Of a stretch of DNA of 64,000 nt, positions 23,738 through 35,900 are shown in pieces. The DNA comes from Leptidea sinapis (lineage: Eukaryota > Arthropoda > Insecta > Lepidoptera > Pieridae). A model generated the notes under the pieces. That model did no database searches and was not told the origin of the DNA. It was given only the letters and a program-made list of their open reading frames with translations. Location: NCBI RefSeq assembly GCF_905404315.1, contig NC_066310.1:744001-808000 (forward strand), read 5' to 3'. A program made the position numbers and the translations under genes. The first letter of the stretch is position 1, and the number at the start of each line of letters is the position of its first letter.

Positions 23738-23902
23738 GACATGGCAAGACTCACAAGGACGCGGCCAGTGTACGAGCCACGCACCCCATCCCCGCGGCCT
23801 GCGGGCTCTACTATTTTGAAGTGAGGATCGTGTCGAAGGGCCGCGATGGATACATGGGCATCGGACTGTCGGCGCACGGTGTCAACATGAACCGCCTGCC
23901 GG
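23738..23902 (+). CDS. RanBP9: RanBP9 exon: SPRY, first visible part
   Basis: Acceptor GTCGCAG precedes GACATGG. It enters after one base of a Gly codon and ends in phase 1 (CTG CCG G, donor GTACCT, a weak but valid GT). It encodes HGKTHKDAASVRATHPIPAA, then YYFEVRIVSKGRDGYMGIGL to NMNRLPG, among the most conserved RanBP9 stretches. Confidence 0.95.
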
Positions 23903-26900
23903 GTACCTCGCACCTTTCTACTATCAACTCTGCGAACTTCTACGGCCTTACAAATAAAATTGGCATAAAGTTATAACTAAGCATAAACCAAGCATATTTA
24001 AAATGTTTACAAATAGACATTTTGCTTACGAATGATTTGTTCGGACGTACAATGTTTCCCGCGTTTATTTGCAAGGCAGCTTGTCATTAGGAAAACTTCA
24101 GAATTATCATTTGTATTGACAGCGATAATTTAAACATTTTGCATTTTCTTTGCATTTCATTTTATCAATTATAACTGTATACCAAGTTTATTTGTAAGGC
24201 CGCTAGAGTCTAACCCCCTTATTCAAAATGGTCCGTTAACTTTAAACAGCCGCTATGGAGTGTTTTTCCTCATTCTGACTTAGGTCAATAGAAGAAGACA
24301 GAGTGAGAATTAGCAATGCTTTAAATTAGCAGACTATTATGAATAAGGTATTTCATGTTCTGTTAAAATATGACTGTATAATAAAGTAAAATTGATCAGG
24401 TTAATAGGCACAGGTCTTGATTGAATTGTGAGTTTTATAAAACAGAATGTTATAATAGTGGCATGCTTGTGATATATTGTTGGTTTTTTGTTTGTTTAAA
24501 CTAAATATGTTATCATTTTGTGGACCGAAAACTGAATAACTTTAAACATTTTCTACCCATTTCTCTCTTCATTTTATGAAAGCTATATTGAAGCTAGCAA
24601 AGGTATTTTTGACAAGGAATAAGCTCTAGCTGTTGTTACATAGTGCGGACACCAAATATATTTTTCCCCGTATAAATAATATGGAATAAATATCCTGGAG
24701 GTGACGTATCCAGAGACTGACATGGTTACTTTTAACAATTTTTGTGCACCGACCTGAAAAGCTGCCATTGCTCTTTTTTTGATGGGATAAGGAGGACAGA
24801 ACAACTTATGGTAACTCTTCAATACTGCTTTCTGGAAGTATGACTATTTATGTCCCCCCATTCACTTACAATGTCTGACTACCTACTTACGTTTGGTTAA
24901 AATGGTGAATGGTGAAAATGAATATTGACGTGATCAGTTTTATTTAAGAATCAATTGAAATATTGTTTGCGTAGCAAGAGGACGTGGCAGTGCTATATAT
25001 AATGTGTTTGTGTGGTCACGGCCGCAGGATGGGACAAGCACTCGTACGGCTACCATGGCGACGACGGGCACTCGTTCTGCTCGTCGGGCACCGGCCAGCC
25101 CTACGGACCCACCTTCACCACGGGTGACGTCATCGGCTGCGGTGTCAACCTCGTCGACAACACCTGCTTCTACACCAAGAACGGACATCATCTCGGTATC
25201 GCGTTCAGAGGACTGCCGGTGAGTCGCCGCTTGTGATGCAGCTCGCAACACATCGCATTGATCACAACATTGACAATTTGGAAGTATGAATGGACCCACG
25301 TGACTGTTATTTGTATTTGACCACATGACGTACATAGTATCTGTTTCAAAGTAACCCCATCAACAAGATTATATCGAAGTTCAGTTCGATGGGGAGTAAA
25401 TAAAATATCATTGACAGCGCTGCATGTACTTTTGATTCACAGCCCAATCTCTACCCGACAGTGGGCCTGCAGACTCCCGGCGAGGTTGTCGACGCGAACT
25501 TCGGCGATCAGCCCTTCGTATTCGACATTGAGGATATGCTGCGAGAGCTGCGCGCCCGGACCAGGGTCACCATCGACGAGTTCCCGCTGCCGGAGGGACA
25601 GGGGCAATGGCAGCAGGTGTTACACAGGTGGGAGCCCATGGTGCGGTAGGTGTCCCGGAACACGAGGGACCACGGACGAGATTCCGCCGCCAGAGAGACG
25701 AGATAATGCATAATTGAATGTAGCACCTAAATAAAGCATAACACTTATCAAGTTCCGTAACATACGTAAAGGACTCCACAAGTCACAACTACAAAGTGAG
25801 TGTGTACTATACGCAGGATGGTATCGACGTACCTGGTGCACCACGGCTACTGCAGCACTGCGCAGGCGTTCTCGCGCGCCACCGGACAGACCATCGACGA
25901 AGACATCGCCTCTATTAAGAATAGACAGCGTGAGTGTGATAGCTTGAGAAATTTACATTAAGGTTACCTTACCACACAAACGAGTTTTAACAATTAATTT
26001 GAATATCTTAATACTTTTGTTTTGAACATATTCATTAAAGCAAAAAAGGCTTACTAACTCTACTTAGCTAAGTAGTTGGCATTATAAGTTTATGTCTGTT
26101 CCTGGTGTTAACATTATCTAGCAAATTCACTTATGTGCCTATGTACATACATAACATTATCAAGAATTTAAACCCTCGCTCTCAGAAAATTTAAACGAAT
26201 AGGTAGCTCTCAATATTCTTTATCACATTAGGCGGAAGCTAGACTATATGATTTAGAAATAGCGCATTCAATTTTTGGAATTAAATTTACGTCCTGTTTT
26301 GAAAGAAAAAGATTTTTTTTTTATAAGAAGGGGCAAACGGGTAAGAGGCTCACGGGATGGGGAAAGGTGCGGGAACCGCCCATGGACATCCGCAACAACA
26401 GTTGTCAAGAGATGCGTTGCCGGCCTTTAAGGTAGGGGAGTATACTCTATTCTTGAAGGTCCCTAAGTCGTATCGTTTCGGGAAAGCCGCAGTTGGTAAT
26501 TGATTTCACAAAGTACCACATCTGCCTCCACAGGTAGGATGCAAAAAAACCCGCATATCAACCTATGACACACGCGGCGACAGCCTAAGAAGCGGGGCCG
26601 TGTTAGGCGCGTGATCGTATCTTAGTTGAGGAAAAAAGTATCTTCGCATAATATATATGTAAAAACTTTAGACTAAGGCGAAGTTTACTCACTCAAAGTT
26701 TACTTACAATGCGAGAGAACGAAACCGGTAAAAGTCTGAAGTTGCACCTTCAGGGATGACATATGCATTAACACCTCTCAACCAATATACTGAGCCGCTA
26801 TAGTTGTGTATGGTCTAGCCCTAGCGTTATCGTGGTGGAAGATATGACATTTTCTTTTGGCCAATCCCGGCCGTTTTAAGCAGGTAGCCACTAGTGAGTG

Positions 26901-29900
26901 TGATATACATTACCACTCGTGTGCCTCTCATTGTAACGACTGTATGTAACATTTTCAGGTATATCCAGCTTAGTGATGTGTGGACGGATCGGTGAGGCGA
27001 TAGAGAGCACACGGCGAGCCTGGCCCGCGCTGTTGGAGCGGGACCCTGAGCTGCTGTTCCTGCTCAAGTGTCGCCAGTTCGTGGAGATGGTGAACGGAGC
27101 CGACTCCGAGGTCACGCAGGTACGGTGGCCGTTAGTCAGAACAGACTTTTGGAGAAGCAACACACTTTCCCATAAAATATTATATCTTATATAATCTTAC
27201 GTATAGTAAACAAATATGGCGTACATGGAACCAGAGATAATTTGTAGAGAGGGAGACCATCCAACTACTGAACTTATGGTTTTTGAGCAGTAAGCTAAAA
27301 CTGTTGGATAGAAATAATACGAAAAGTTACTTTAATAAGTTTATTGCTCGGATACAAACTCAATTCATCCAATCTTCTGAATCATGTATTACAAACTAGT
27401 TGTCGGTGTATCTGTGCACTGGGTGCCTTCAATTTACAATATTTAGTCTTCTTCTGTTTTGAAATGATACAATACATCTGAGATGCCGTACCACTTTTTC
27501 TGAACTCTTCTCCGACTAGCTTGTTGACTTCAGCTATTTTTATACTTATTTTTACCAACATGTGATTTTAATTTTGCCCATATTAATTCTGTTCTCTTCT
27601 AATGGTGATAAGACTGTAATGTGTCGAAAATTAATATTAAAAATTAAATTAAAAGTTTCATTTTAGTACACATAATATGTATTAATATTAAGTCCTCATT
27701 GTAACAAATAAATGTACAATAGAATTTAAAATGTGCTTTCATAAAATTGTAAATTAAAACGATTTTTATACCATTTTGTGGCAATAACATTATAAAAATA
27801 ATCAACTTTCTTCGGTGTTTGTAACATGTACTAAAATCACTGTCAATTCGGTAAAGGCTAAAGGGTCGCTTAAAGTCTTCAGATCAATGAATAACTAGGT
27901 TTAAATCACAAAACAAACAGAGAAATAACCACAACGTTAGAAATTCAACAGTAACATACGACATCAAATGTTGCAACGAGACTAATGATTTTCTGTGGTT
28001 TCAGGTATAAAAAAAAACTGTCAAGATGTCACTTGTCTATTAAGAATATAGTCAATTGTGTGAAAGTTTATTAAAATTATAAATGATTTCTTGTTAGACT
28101 TAATTTAAACTCATTTTTAAAGCTCGGAACTAAAACAGTAAAGGAATCTTTTTATCAGGATCGTCCTCGCTCTACTTTAAGAAACAGTCCAGTACGATAC
28201 GAAATAATATTAATTACAATAACAAATAAATAATACATATAATTATGTTTATTAAAAGCAATTGAAAATATTCTTTACTCTACAATATACACTATAATTT
28301 GAAAAATAAATATTTGGATACCGATACATAATTTGATTCAAAGACGAAGTAGCGTATCGAAACGTCAAATGGTGATGGTGGTTGGTTCTGTTAATATTTC
28401 GATTAGAGCAAAAATAATATTTAAATCCGTAATTAATAGTTTCTATTAGTGTATTTCATAGCGGGTGTCCTCCTGTAAATATAAATGATGACACCAAATG
28501 TAAAATGTGTGATTGTCCGAAAATGAGTGAATTTCGATCAAGGTCGGGTTTGTTTACTCTTTAGCACAAGTAAGGAAAAATAGATTATACACGAATGTAA
28601 TCGAATTACCACTCTCACGTCTGGTAGCTTAGTGTTAGCTCACGGGGCCTGTCCCGACCTCTAGATCACCTTAACAGGGTGCTGGTCGTTTGAGACACCT
28701 GGTGAGGGTTGGTTGTCGGCTGGTTGTCCGCAGGCGTGCAGCGCGGCGTGCAGCAACGGCGTGGCCACGTCCGTCATCTCGCACACGTCGCAGCCGGCCG
28801 CCCCGCTCGCACCGCACGCCGCGCACAACGGACTGCCGCACACCAACGGTAAGGTTCACGGACGAGAGTCTTCTTCAACCTTGATCTACCCAATACTGAG
28901 TAAAGTTCTATTCCATTTTAGACCATTTTGTGCGGTCCTGAATTTTCCGCATCCAGTCCTTTTCAGCCGCTCTATAGTCGACCTGACTTCTCTCAAGAGC
29001 GTGAATCAAAGCCCAGTGTTCAACTGTATCGAACGTTTTCTCGAAATCAATAAAGGCTAATGCTAAGGGCTGGTTGTGTTCGTTCAATAAGTTGTCGGAC
29101 GGTGTGGATGTGGTCAACCGTCGAGAAGCCACTTCTGAAACCTACCTGTTCATTTAGTTGCGCCGAGTTAAGTCTGTTGGTAAGCCGTAATGTTATAACT
29201 TTGGAGAAAAGTTTGTAGACATGGTTGAGTAACATGTCCTTTATTGTGCAGTAGAATTACCACCGCATTTTTCCATGCTTCTGGAGTTACTCCCTCGAAT
29301 AGAGCCTTGTTGAATAAGATGTGGATCTGTTTTCACACTGGTTTTCCACCGAATCGCAGATGCTCGTACGTGACCTTGTCCTCTTATGGCGCCTTTCCCT
29401 TCTTCATTCCTTTTAAAGCGTGCTTGATCTCATACAAGCAAATTTCGGGCAAATCTTCGGTTTTGTGTCTTGTCAGTTCAGCTCGTGTATCTCTATTTGA
29501 CCTATCAGGATATTGTCCAGTTTTTTGAGAGCTATACAATTTTGAGTAGAATTACTCTACTACTTCCAGTATTTCCTTGCGATCTGATGTTAGTCTGCCT
29601 CCGCCAGTAGTAAGTTTGTGGATCTGGTGGTTACCACGTTTGAGCTGCTTCCTGAATACCTTGGGGCTCCGTCTTTCTCTATCGTGTCAAGGATTAGTCT
29701 GTGCTTCCTCTGCCTCTGTTCTTTCCTGATAGCATACCTAATTTTTCTATTTAAGATGTTGATACCCGATTGATTTGGTGGCAATAATTTTTGCTCCTCC
29801 GGAAGTACGGTGATGTTCTTTGCGACCTTGGGCTTAGTTTTGTGGATAGGCTTCATTTCCAGAATTGTACCTTTTAAAGCGTCCACCAGTTGACTGTTAA

Positions 29901-32900
29901 TGTCGTTAATATTCCAGTCCTCCTGTGCCGTTTGTTCCTCTAGTCGTTTCTGGTAGTATTCTTCCTGAGCAACTAAAAACGCATTGCCATTCGGATAGTC
30001 TTTACCAGCCGCCTCTTTTCCAAAGATAGAATAATAGCAACCCGAGCTCTGACGATTCGGTGATCACTTCCCGCGTCCACTTGTACGAGGACATCGACGT
30101 CTCGCACGATGAGTTTTTTGTTCGTAAGGAAGTAGTCGATCTGGTTCTTTGTCCTGCCATCTGGACTTCGCCAGGTCTTAAGACGCTGTTTCTGTTTTTT
30201 GATAAACGTATTCATGGCATACAGCTTATGTTGTTCCAGAAAGTTTGCCAATGCATACCCCCTGTCATTTCCTCTTCAAGAGCGAACCCTCCTACATAAT
30301 CTTCTCGTCGAGATTTTCTCCAAGTTTGGCATTAAAATCGCCAATGACCACGGTATAATAAGTTGGTTTTTCATTCAAAGCCTTGCTTATATTCTCATAG
30401 AAGGCGTCTGTTTCCTCATCATTTTTATCCGCCGTAGGATCGTAAACTTGGACAACCTTTAACGAGTATCGCTAGTTCAATTTAAATGTCGCATAAATAA
30501 TTCGTGCCGACACCCCGCAGATTTTTTGCAGCACTTTGGTCATTGAACCAAGGCTTGTAGTAGCCGTCCTAGAAAACCAGGGAATCAGGTTATTTTCCGC
30601 CGCCTGATACTCGGCGTTGCTGTTTGTTTTGCACCACCCGGGAGACACGTGTAGGGTATCGAGCGTAAGACCTACGGACGCAAACAGCACCATTCCCCAC
30701 GGACGAAAGTACACGGCCCAAATAGGCATCACCTTATGGAAAGAAAAAAAATCAGCCGCCCTTTGGCATCTTGTCCTTTGACGTGGGATTATGACAGGCA
30801 TGAAAGAGACTTACCTTAGTGCTGGGACTCTTTAAGTTTTAATTATAATTTAAACACAGTAGTGCCAGCCAAAATCCAAACCAATCGCTGGTGTCCACTA
30901 CCGATGGCTAAGATCTGGCGAGACTAGAGAGAGATGTGTTCCTAACAAATCGTGTTGAAAAAACCTTGTTGATGAACAGCTAAGGCTCAAGTCTTCTGTG
31001 GCTGATATTGGATTGTCTCCACCGTACTTTTTTTTGTCCAAATTTAACCAACTTACGGCAAATAATAAATTAATTTCGATGAGGCAGGCTAGATGGTCCC
31101 AACATCATCACAATTTCTTCAGCAAAGGAATGAAAGTAATAAAAAATAAATGGCAGAAGTGTAAATTTCATAACATGATACATCCTGGTAAGTTCCACAG
31201 TGACATTACTAATAAATGTTAGATATTTGAAATAATTAGTCGTGACTCCAGGTGTGACCGACATATCGGACGCGGACGACAGACAGAGCTGCGACGTGGA
31301 CATGACGCCCTCGCCTGCGCACACGGCCACACCTACCCCCACTAACGGAGCACACCTCGGTAAGTAGTCCACACCGCGCCTGTTGCGTACGTGAACGATT
31401 CACTGTAAGACGATACTTAAGATATTGTAAAATTGAGTGCTGTCAATGAATAATGTATTGAGCGGCAAATTAATTAAAATCACACGTTTTCTTCAAATTT
31501 TAATTGCAAAACAAACCATTTTTGTTGCTGCGCTCAGTTTTATTAAATTATATTTTAAATTATTTACTTTAACCTATAAAAAAGTTTATTCGCATATTAT
31601 AACAAATCTAATCCCTTTGTTTTGGGACTTGATGTTTAACCTAACACCGCCTAAAATATTGTAAAGATGTCAAAACCGGTAGGTAGGTATGCAAAAAGGC
31701 AAGGCAAAAAAGGCAGGGCAGTCAAACTATTATTTTATACTGAGTGGCTACAGATGTATGTGGTCCAGCGCTATCGTGACGTAATACTACACCCTTCCTA
31801 TTGATCAATTCCGGCCGCTTTCTCTCAACCTCTTGCATTAATCGGTTGTAGGCAGTAGAGATCCGAACCGTCCGTTCTGCTCATATATTCTTGATAATGT
31901 AATGTATGTTCATAGGCCGGCCCATAAGTGAATTTGGTATAAACTGTCATAACCATAATGTTAACACCAGGAACGGACATAAACTTATAATGCCTACTAC
32001 TTGGCTAAGTCGAGTTAGTAAGGCTTTTGTCGGGCGATGTATATGCTTTAACAACAAGATCCCAGAAAATGTTTAAAACAAAAGTATTACGTTATTCAAA
32101 TGAATTGTTAAAAAACGTTTGTGTGGTAAAGGTTACTATATCAAAAATGACTTTCTTAATGATACCACAGATTGGGAATAGAGCAACCGCCCTCAGTCTA
32201 TTAAATAATAAATTTGATTGTACAATATTACTTTGTAAACATATTTTTTTGATGAAAAAAAAAAGCCCGCTGAGTTTGTTGCGCCCATTCTTATTAGGCC
32301 TGAGGCATTCATTTTGGAATGGGTGATAGTTTTTTTAACTATCAATAAGTGATGTCACATCCTATTTTGAATAAAAATATTTGAATTTGTAAAAGTACCT
32401 ATTACCCTGTATTAGAACCGGCTATGGTAAAAATAATGTAATGTTTGTAGGAGTACAGCTGTACAACAAGCTTCAGAAAACTGCTATATCAAATTATACA
32501 AAATAACTAATAAAAACATCTTATAATAGTATGTAAATACTGTATATCCATATCTTATAACTTGGACCACAGCAGTAAAACCAGAACGCAGCAATGAGCA
32601 AACTGCCTTTCATTATTCACTTTTTATCACCAAATATGAAACTCATCAAAAATGACAAAAAAGACCAAATGAAACCGAACCGCGGTTTCATTTGGTCTCA
32701 ATAAAGAGTCATAAATGAGTACATGAATTGTTAGGTTTCTTTATATGAGCGCGCCAAAATGTCGAACTTTTTTGTATATCTGGTTTTGGAAATGGGTTTA
32801 AACTGTTAAGTTATCAATTCCCAGATTTCACCTTTATCATTACTACTGAATTACCAATATAGGTCCATGTTTTAATAAATTGCTACTATTTTATCTATAA

Positions 32901-35900
32901 CATTGACCAGAGCGATTTCGTTAAAACCAGCCAGATACAAATAGTACATTCAAAGATATTTTATTACAAGTTTATACATACTATATGCGAAAAGACTTTT
33001 TCCTCGACCTATTATAAATTGTCAACAATAAAAAGTTTCTCTCTATTATGATATTTAATTATTATTTGCACACATCATTCATATGACATTGTATGTTGTA
33101 TTTCTATTTTAATGTATAACATTAAAAATATTAATTTTACCATTACTTGTTATGATTTGCTCGTCGCTTTTTATTTAATTATCTCTGTGTGTATTATTAT
33201 TATTATTATATATTACCAGAATCCATCACATTTATCAAGCAATATTATATTTGTATTGTAAATTATATACATTAGTAACATCTCTAGCAGTTCTTATCAG
33301 AATGTTATTTGCGGCCATAATTATATATAACACATTTAAGCCCAAAAAGCTAAACATTAAAGTGAACCAAATTCAAAATGAGATGTTCACAATAAATAAT
33401 ACTTAGCCGGTGATAGATACAAGTTGTTGTCATCGTTGGAACATCATTGGTCACTCGTTTGAGTGTCTCGCAGCAGACACGTTGTACCGTGGTCGTCACT
33501 GACATCCACCAGATCGGATGGTCCCACATTGAGTATGGCCGTAGTCGTAATTAATGTTTGTATGAAGTTATAGTATTGTGATCGTATGTCCATTGGCTCC
33601 ATGTTCGGTCGCCAAACAGTAGTATGCAAGCGGTATTTGTTGCGTTGTGAGTAGCGCAGTAGATGGTGGACTTACTGGCATAATGAGACTTGTTGCTTCG
33701 CTTGTTAACTTATTATCGTATAAATATGATGGGTGGATTTTAGGTAAGTAAGTTTTACCAGTCGGAGGCTCCTTTGCACAGGATGCTGGCTAGTTTGTGG
33801 GTACCACAACGGCGCCTATTTCTGCCGTGCAGCAGTAATGTGTAAACATTACTGTGTTTCGGTCTGAAGGGCGTCGTAGCAGTGAAATTACTGAGCGAAT
33901 GAGTCTTAACATCTTATGTCTCAAGGTGACGAGCGCAATTGTAGTGCCGCTCAGAATTTTTGGGTTTTTCAAGAGTCCTGAGCGGAACTGCATTGTAATG
34001 GGCAAGGCGTATCAATTACCGTCAGCTGAACGGCCTGCTCGTCTTGTCCCTTATTTTACCATAAACATAGTGATGCGACATCCTCTGCCACAGACCCATT
34101 GCTAATGATCATAGCTTGCATGTAGTAGTAAGCCGCTTGTTAACCGCTGTCCGTGCTTGACTAACACGTACGTAGTAACACGTAAACCATACTGTGGAAG
34201 CGGAACATAGTTAACTGCTTGTACAGAGGGAGGGACGTCACCGTTATTCATGATGTAATATCATATACTGACCGACATTTTACTACTAAAACATAATATC
34301 ACAAATACCTCTTCACGTGCACATATCAAAAGCGTCTCTTGATCAAGTACTTCTCTAGTACCAAGTTAACAAAAATAACATTTTGTAAGTTCTCTAGACT
34401 ACTTTTGAGTAAATACTTTGAAAATGAAATGTTTTCGAATTTTGTTAAAAATATGGAAAAATTTCAATTAGTATTTCTATTTAATCTTGCAAAGGGTTTG
34501 ATGCTAATTTCTTTAATATTTAGTTACGTTAGTCATTGACATATCACCTTAAGTCTTTGACATAGATGTCATATTCGCGCGTATCTGTTATTCTCTATCA
34601 CGAATACCTGATGAAAAACGCTTTTGATATTTCAATGCCAGAGGACGCTATAAAACCAAATCACTCGAATTTAACATGCTAATTAATAATAGATATCTTT
34701 GCAATAGATGTCATATTCGCATGCAGCTATTATTTATTTTACTTATAATAGTAAAAATGATGGTAATATGGGTTGTTATAATTGTGACGTCACTGAGTCA
34801 ATATTGCGGACTTCATCATCATGTATGTGTGGCGCACGCCGCACGCCGCACGCCGCACGCCGCACGCCGCACGCCGCACGCCGCACGCCGCGTCAACTGC
34901 GCGCCACTTTCACTTGTATTTTCAATTCCGTGATAACACCCAACCTCGCCACAATGATAGACTTTTTATTTGTCCGCGTCGATTGGCTGTTTTCAGCAAT
35001 TATATGTCAAAATGTTGAGTGCCATTTTCGGCGTTTCATATTCTTATATTACCACTTACCATAATGCCAGTCAATAAAAAATGTGTGTGTACTTATGTAT
35101 ACCCGCAAGAAGTTATACTTCATTGGCGTAACAAAACATAAATGCTTAACATTATTTATTCGTCGTGTTATTCTACGTTTGTAGAAAGAACAATATTGCA
35201 AAATTTTTGCAGAGATGGCTTTGACAATGAATTATTAAATAACGAATACGGCTGTATGGGCTTGAAACCTTTGCCTATCCTAATAATGGACGAAGAAACC
35301 AAAGAAAAATAACGAATGTCGCAAACGTCACAAAATTTTAGGAACCAACCAACCATGTTACTTTTGTGTTACAGTGCGCGCGCATCTTATAATTTCACTC
35401 TCATAATTTTTTTCATAACGCGCCTAAAGAAGTATAACTTCAATAATTTGGTGGTTTGGTTGATATCAGCGGGAGAGTGCGCGCAGGTCGGCATAGGCTA
35501 AGTTAACCTATAGTATTAGTAAGTTGAGGCGGGGTAGTCGCGATACGTGGGCAAGTTATGGCGAGCTGTCCACAATGTTATTATTATTATCAATATATCA
35601 TTATAACGTCAAATATTTTTCGTCATCCAAATCAGTGAAGTATTTTATCCACGTCATCTTAATCAGTAAAATAAATGTGATGAAGGACCTACTGTGCCTA
35701 CATTAACATGAAACGTTTGTAATTGTGTCTCTCCTCAGCTCGCGCACGTATCGTGGCAGGTGATGTAGCCTTACCATTTACTAGGATACGAATTGTACAA
35801 ATTACTGGACACGATCTAATTTTAACGAGTTGACGACACCCAAACATTGTTGAATTTTAATAATACACACAATATTTAAAGTCAAGTACAACTACATTTG

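Noticed and set aside
34676..35064. Open frames containing TPHAARR-type repeats
   Set aside because: They are translations of the 7-bp tandem repeat in all three frames, inside an intron.
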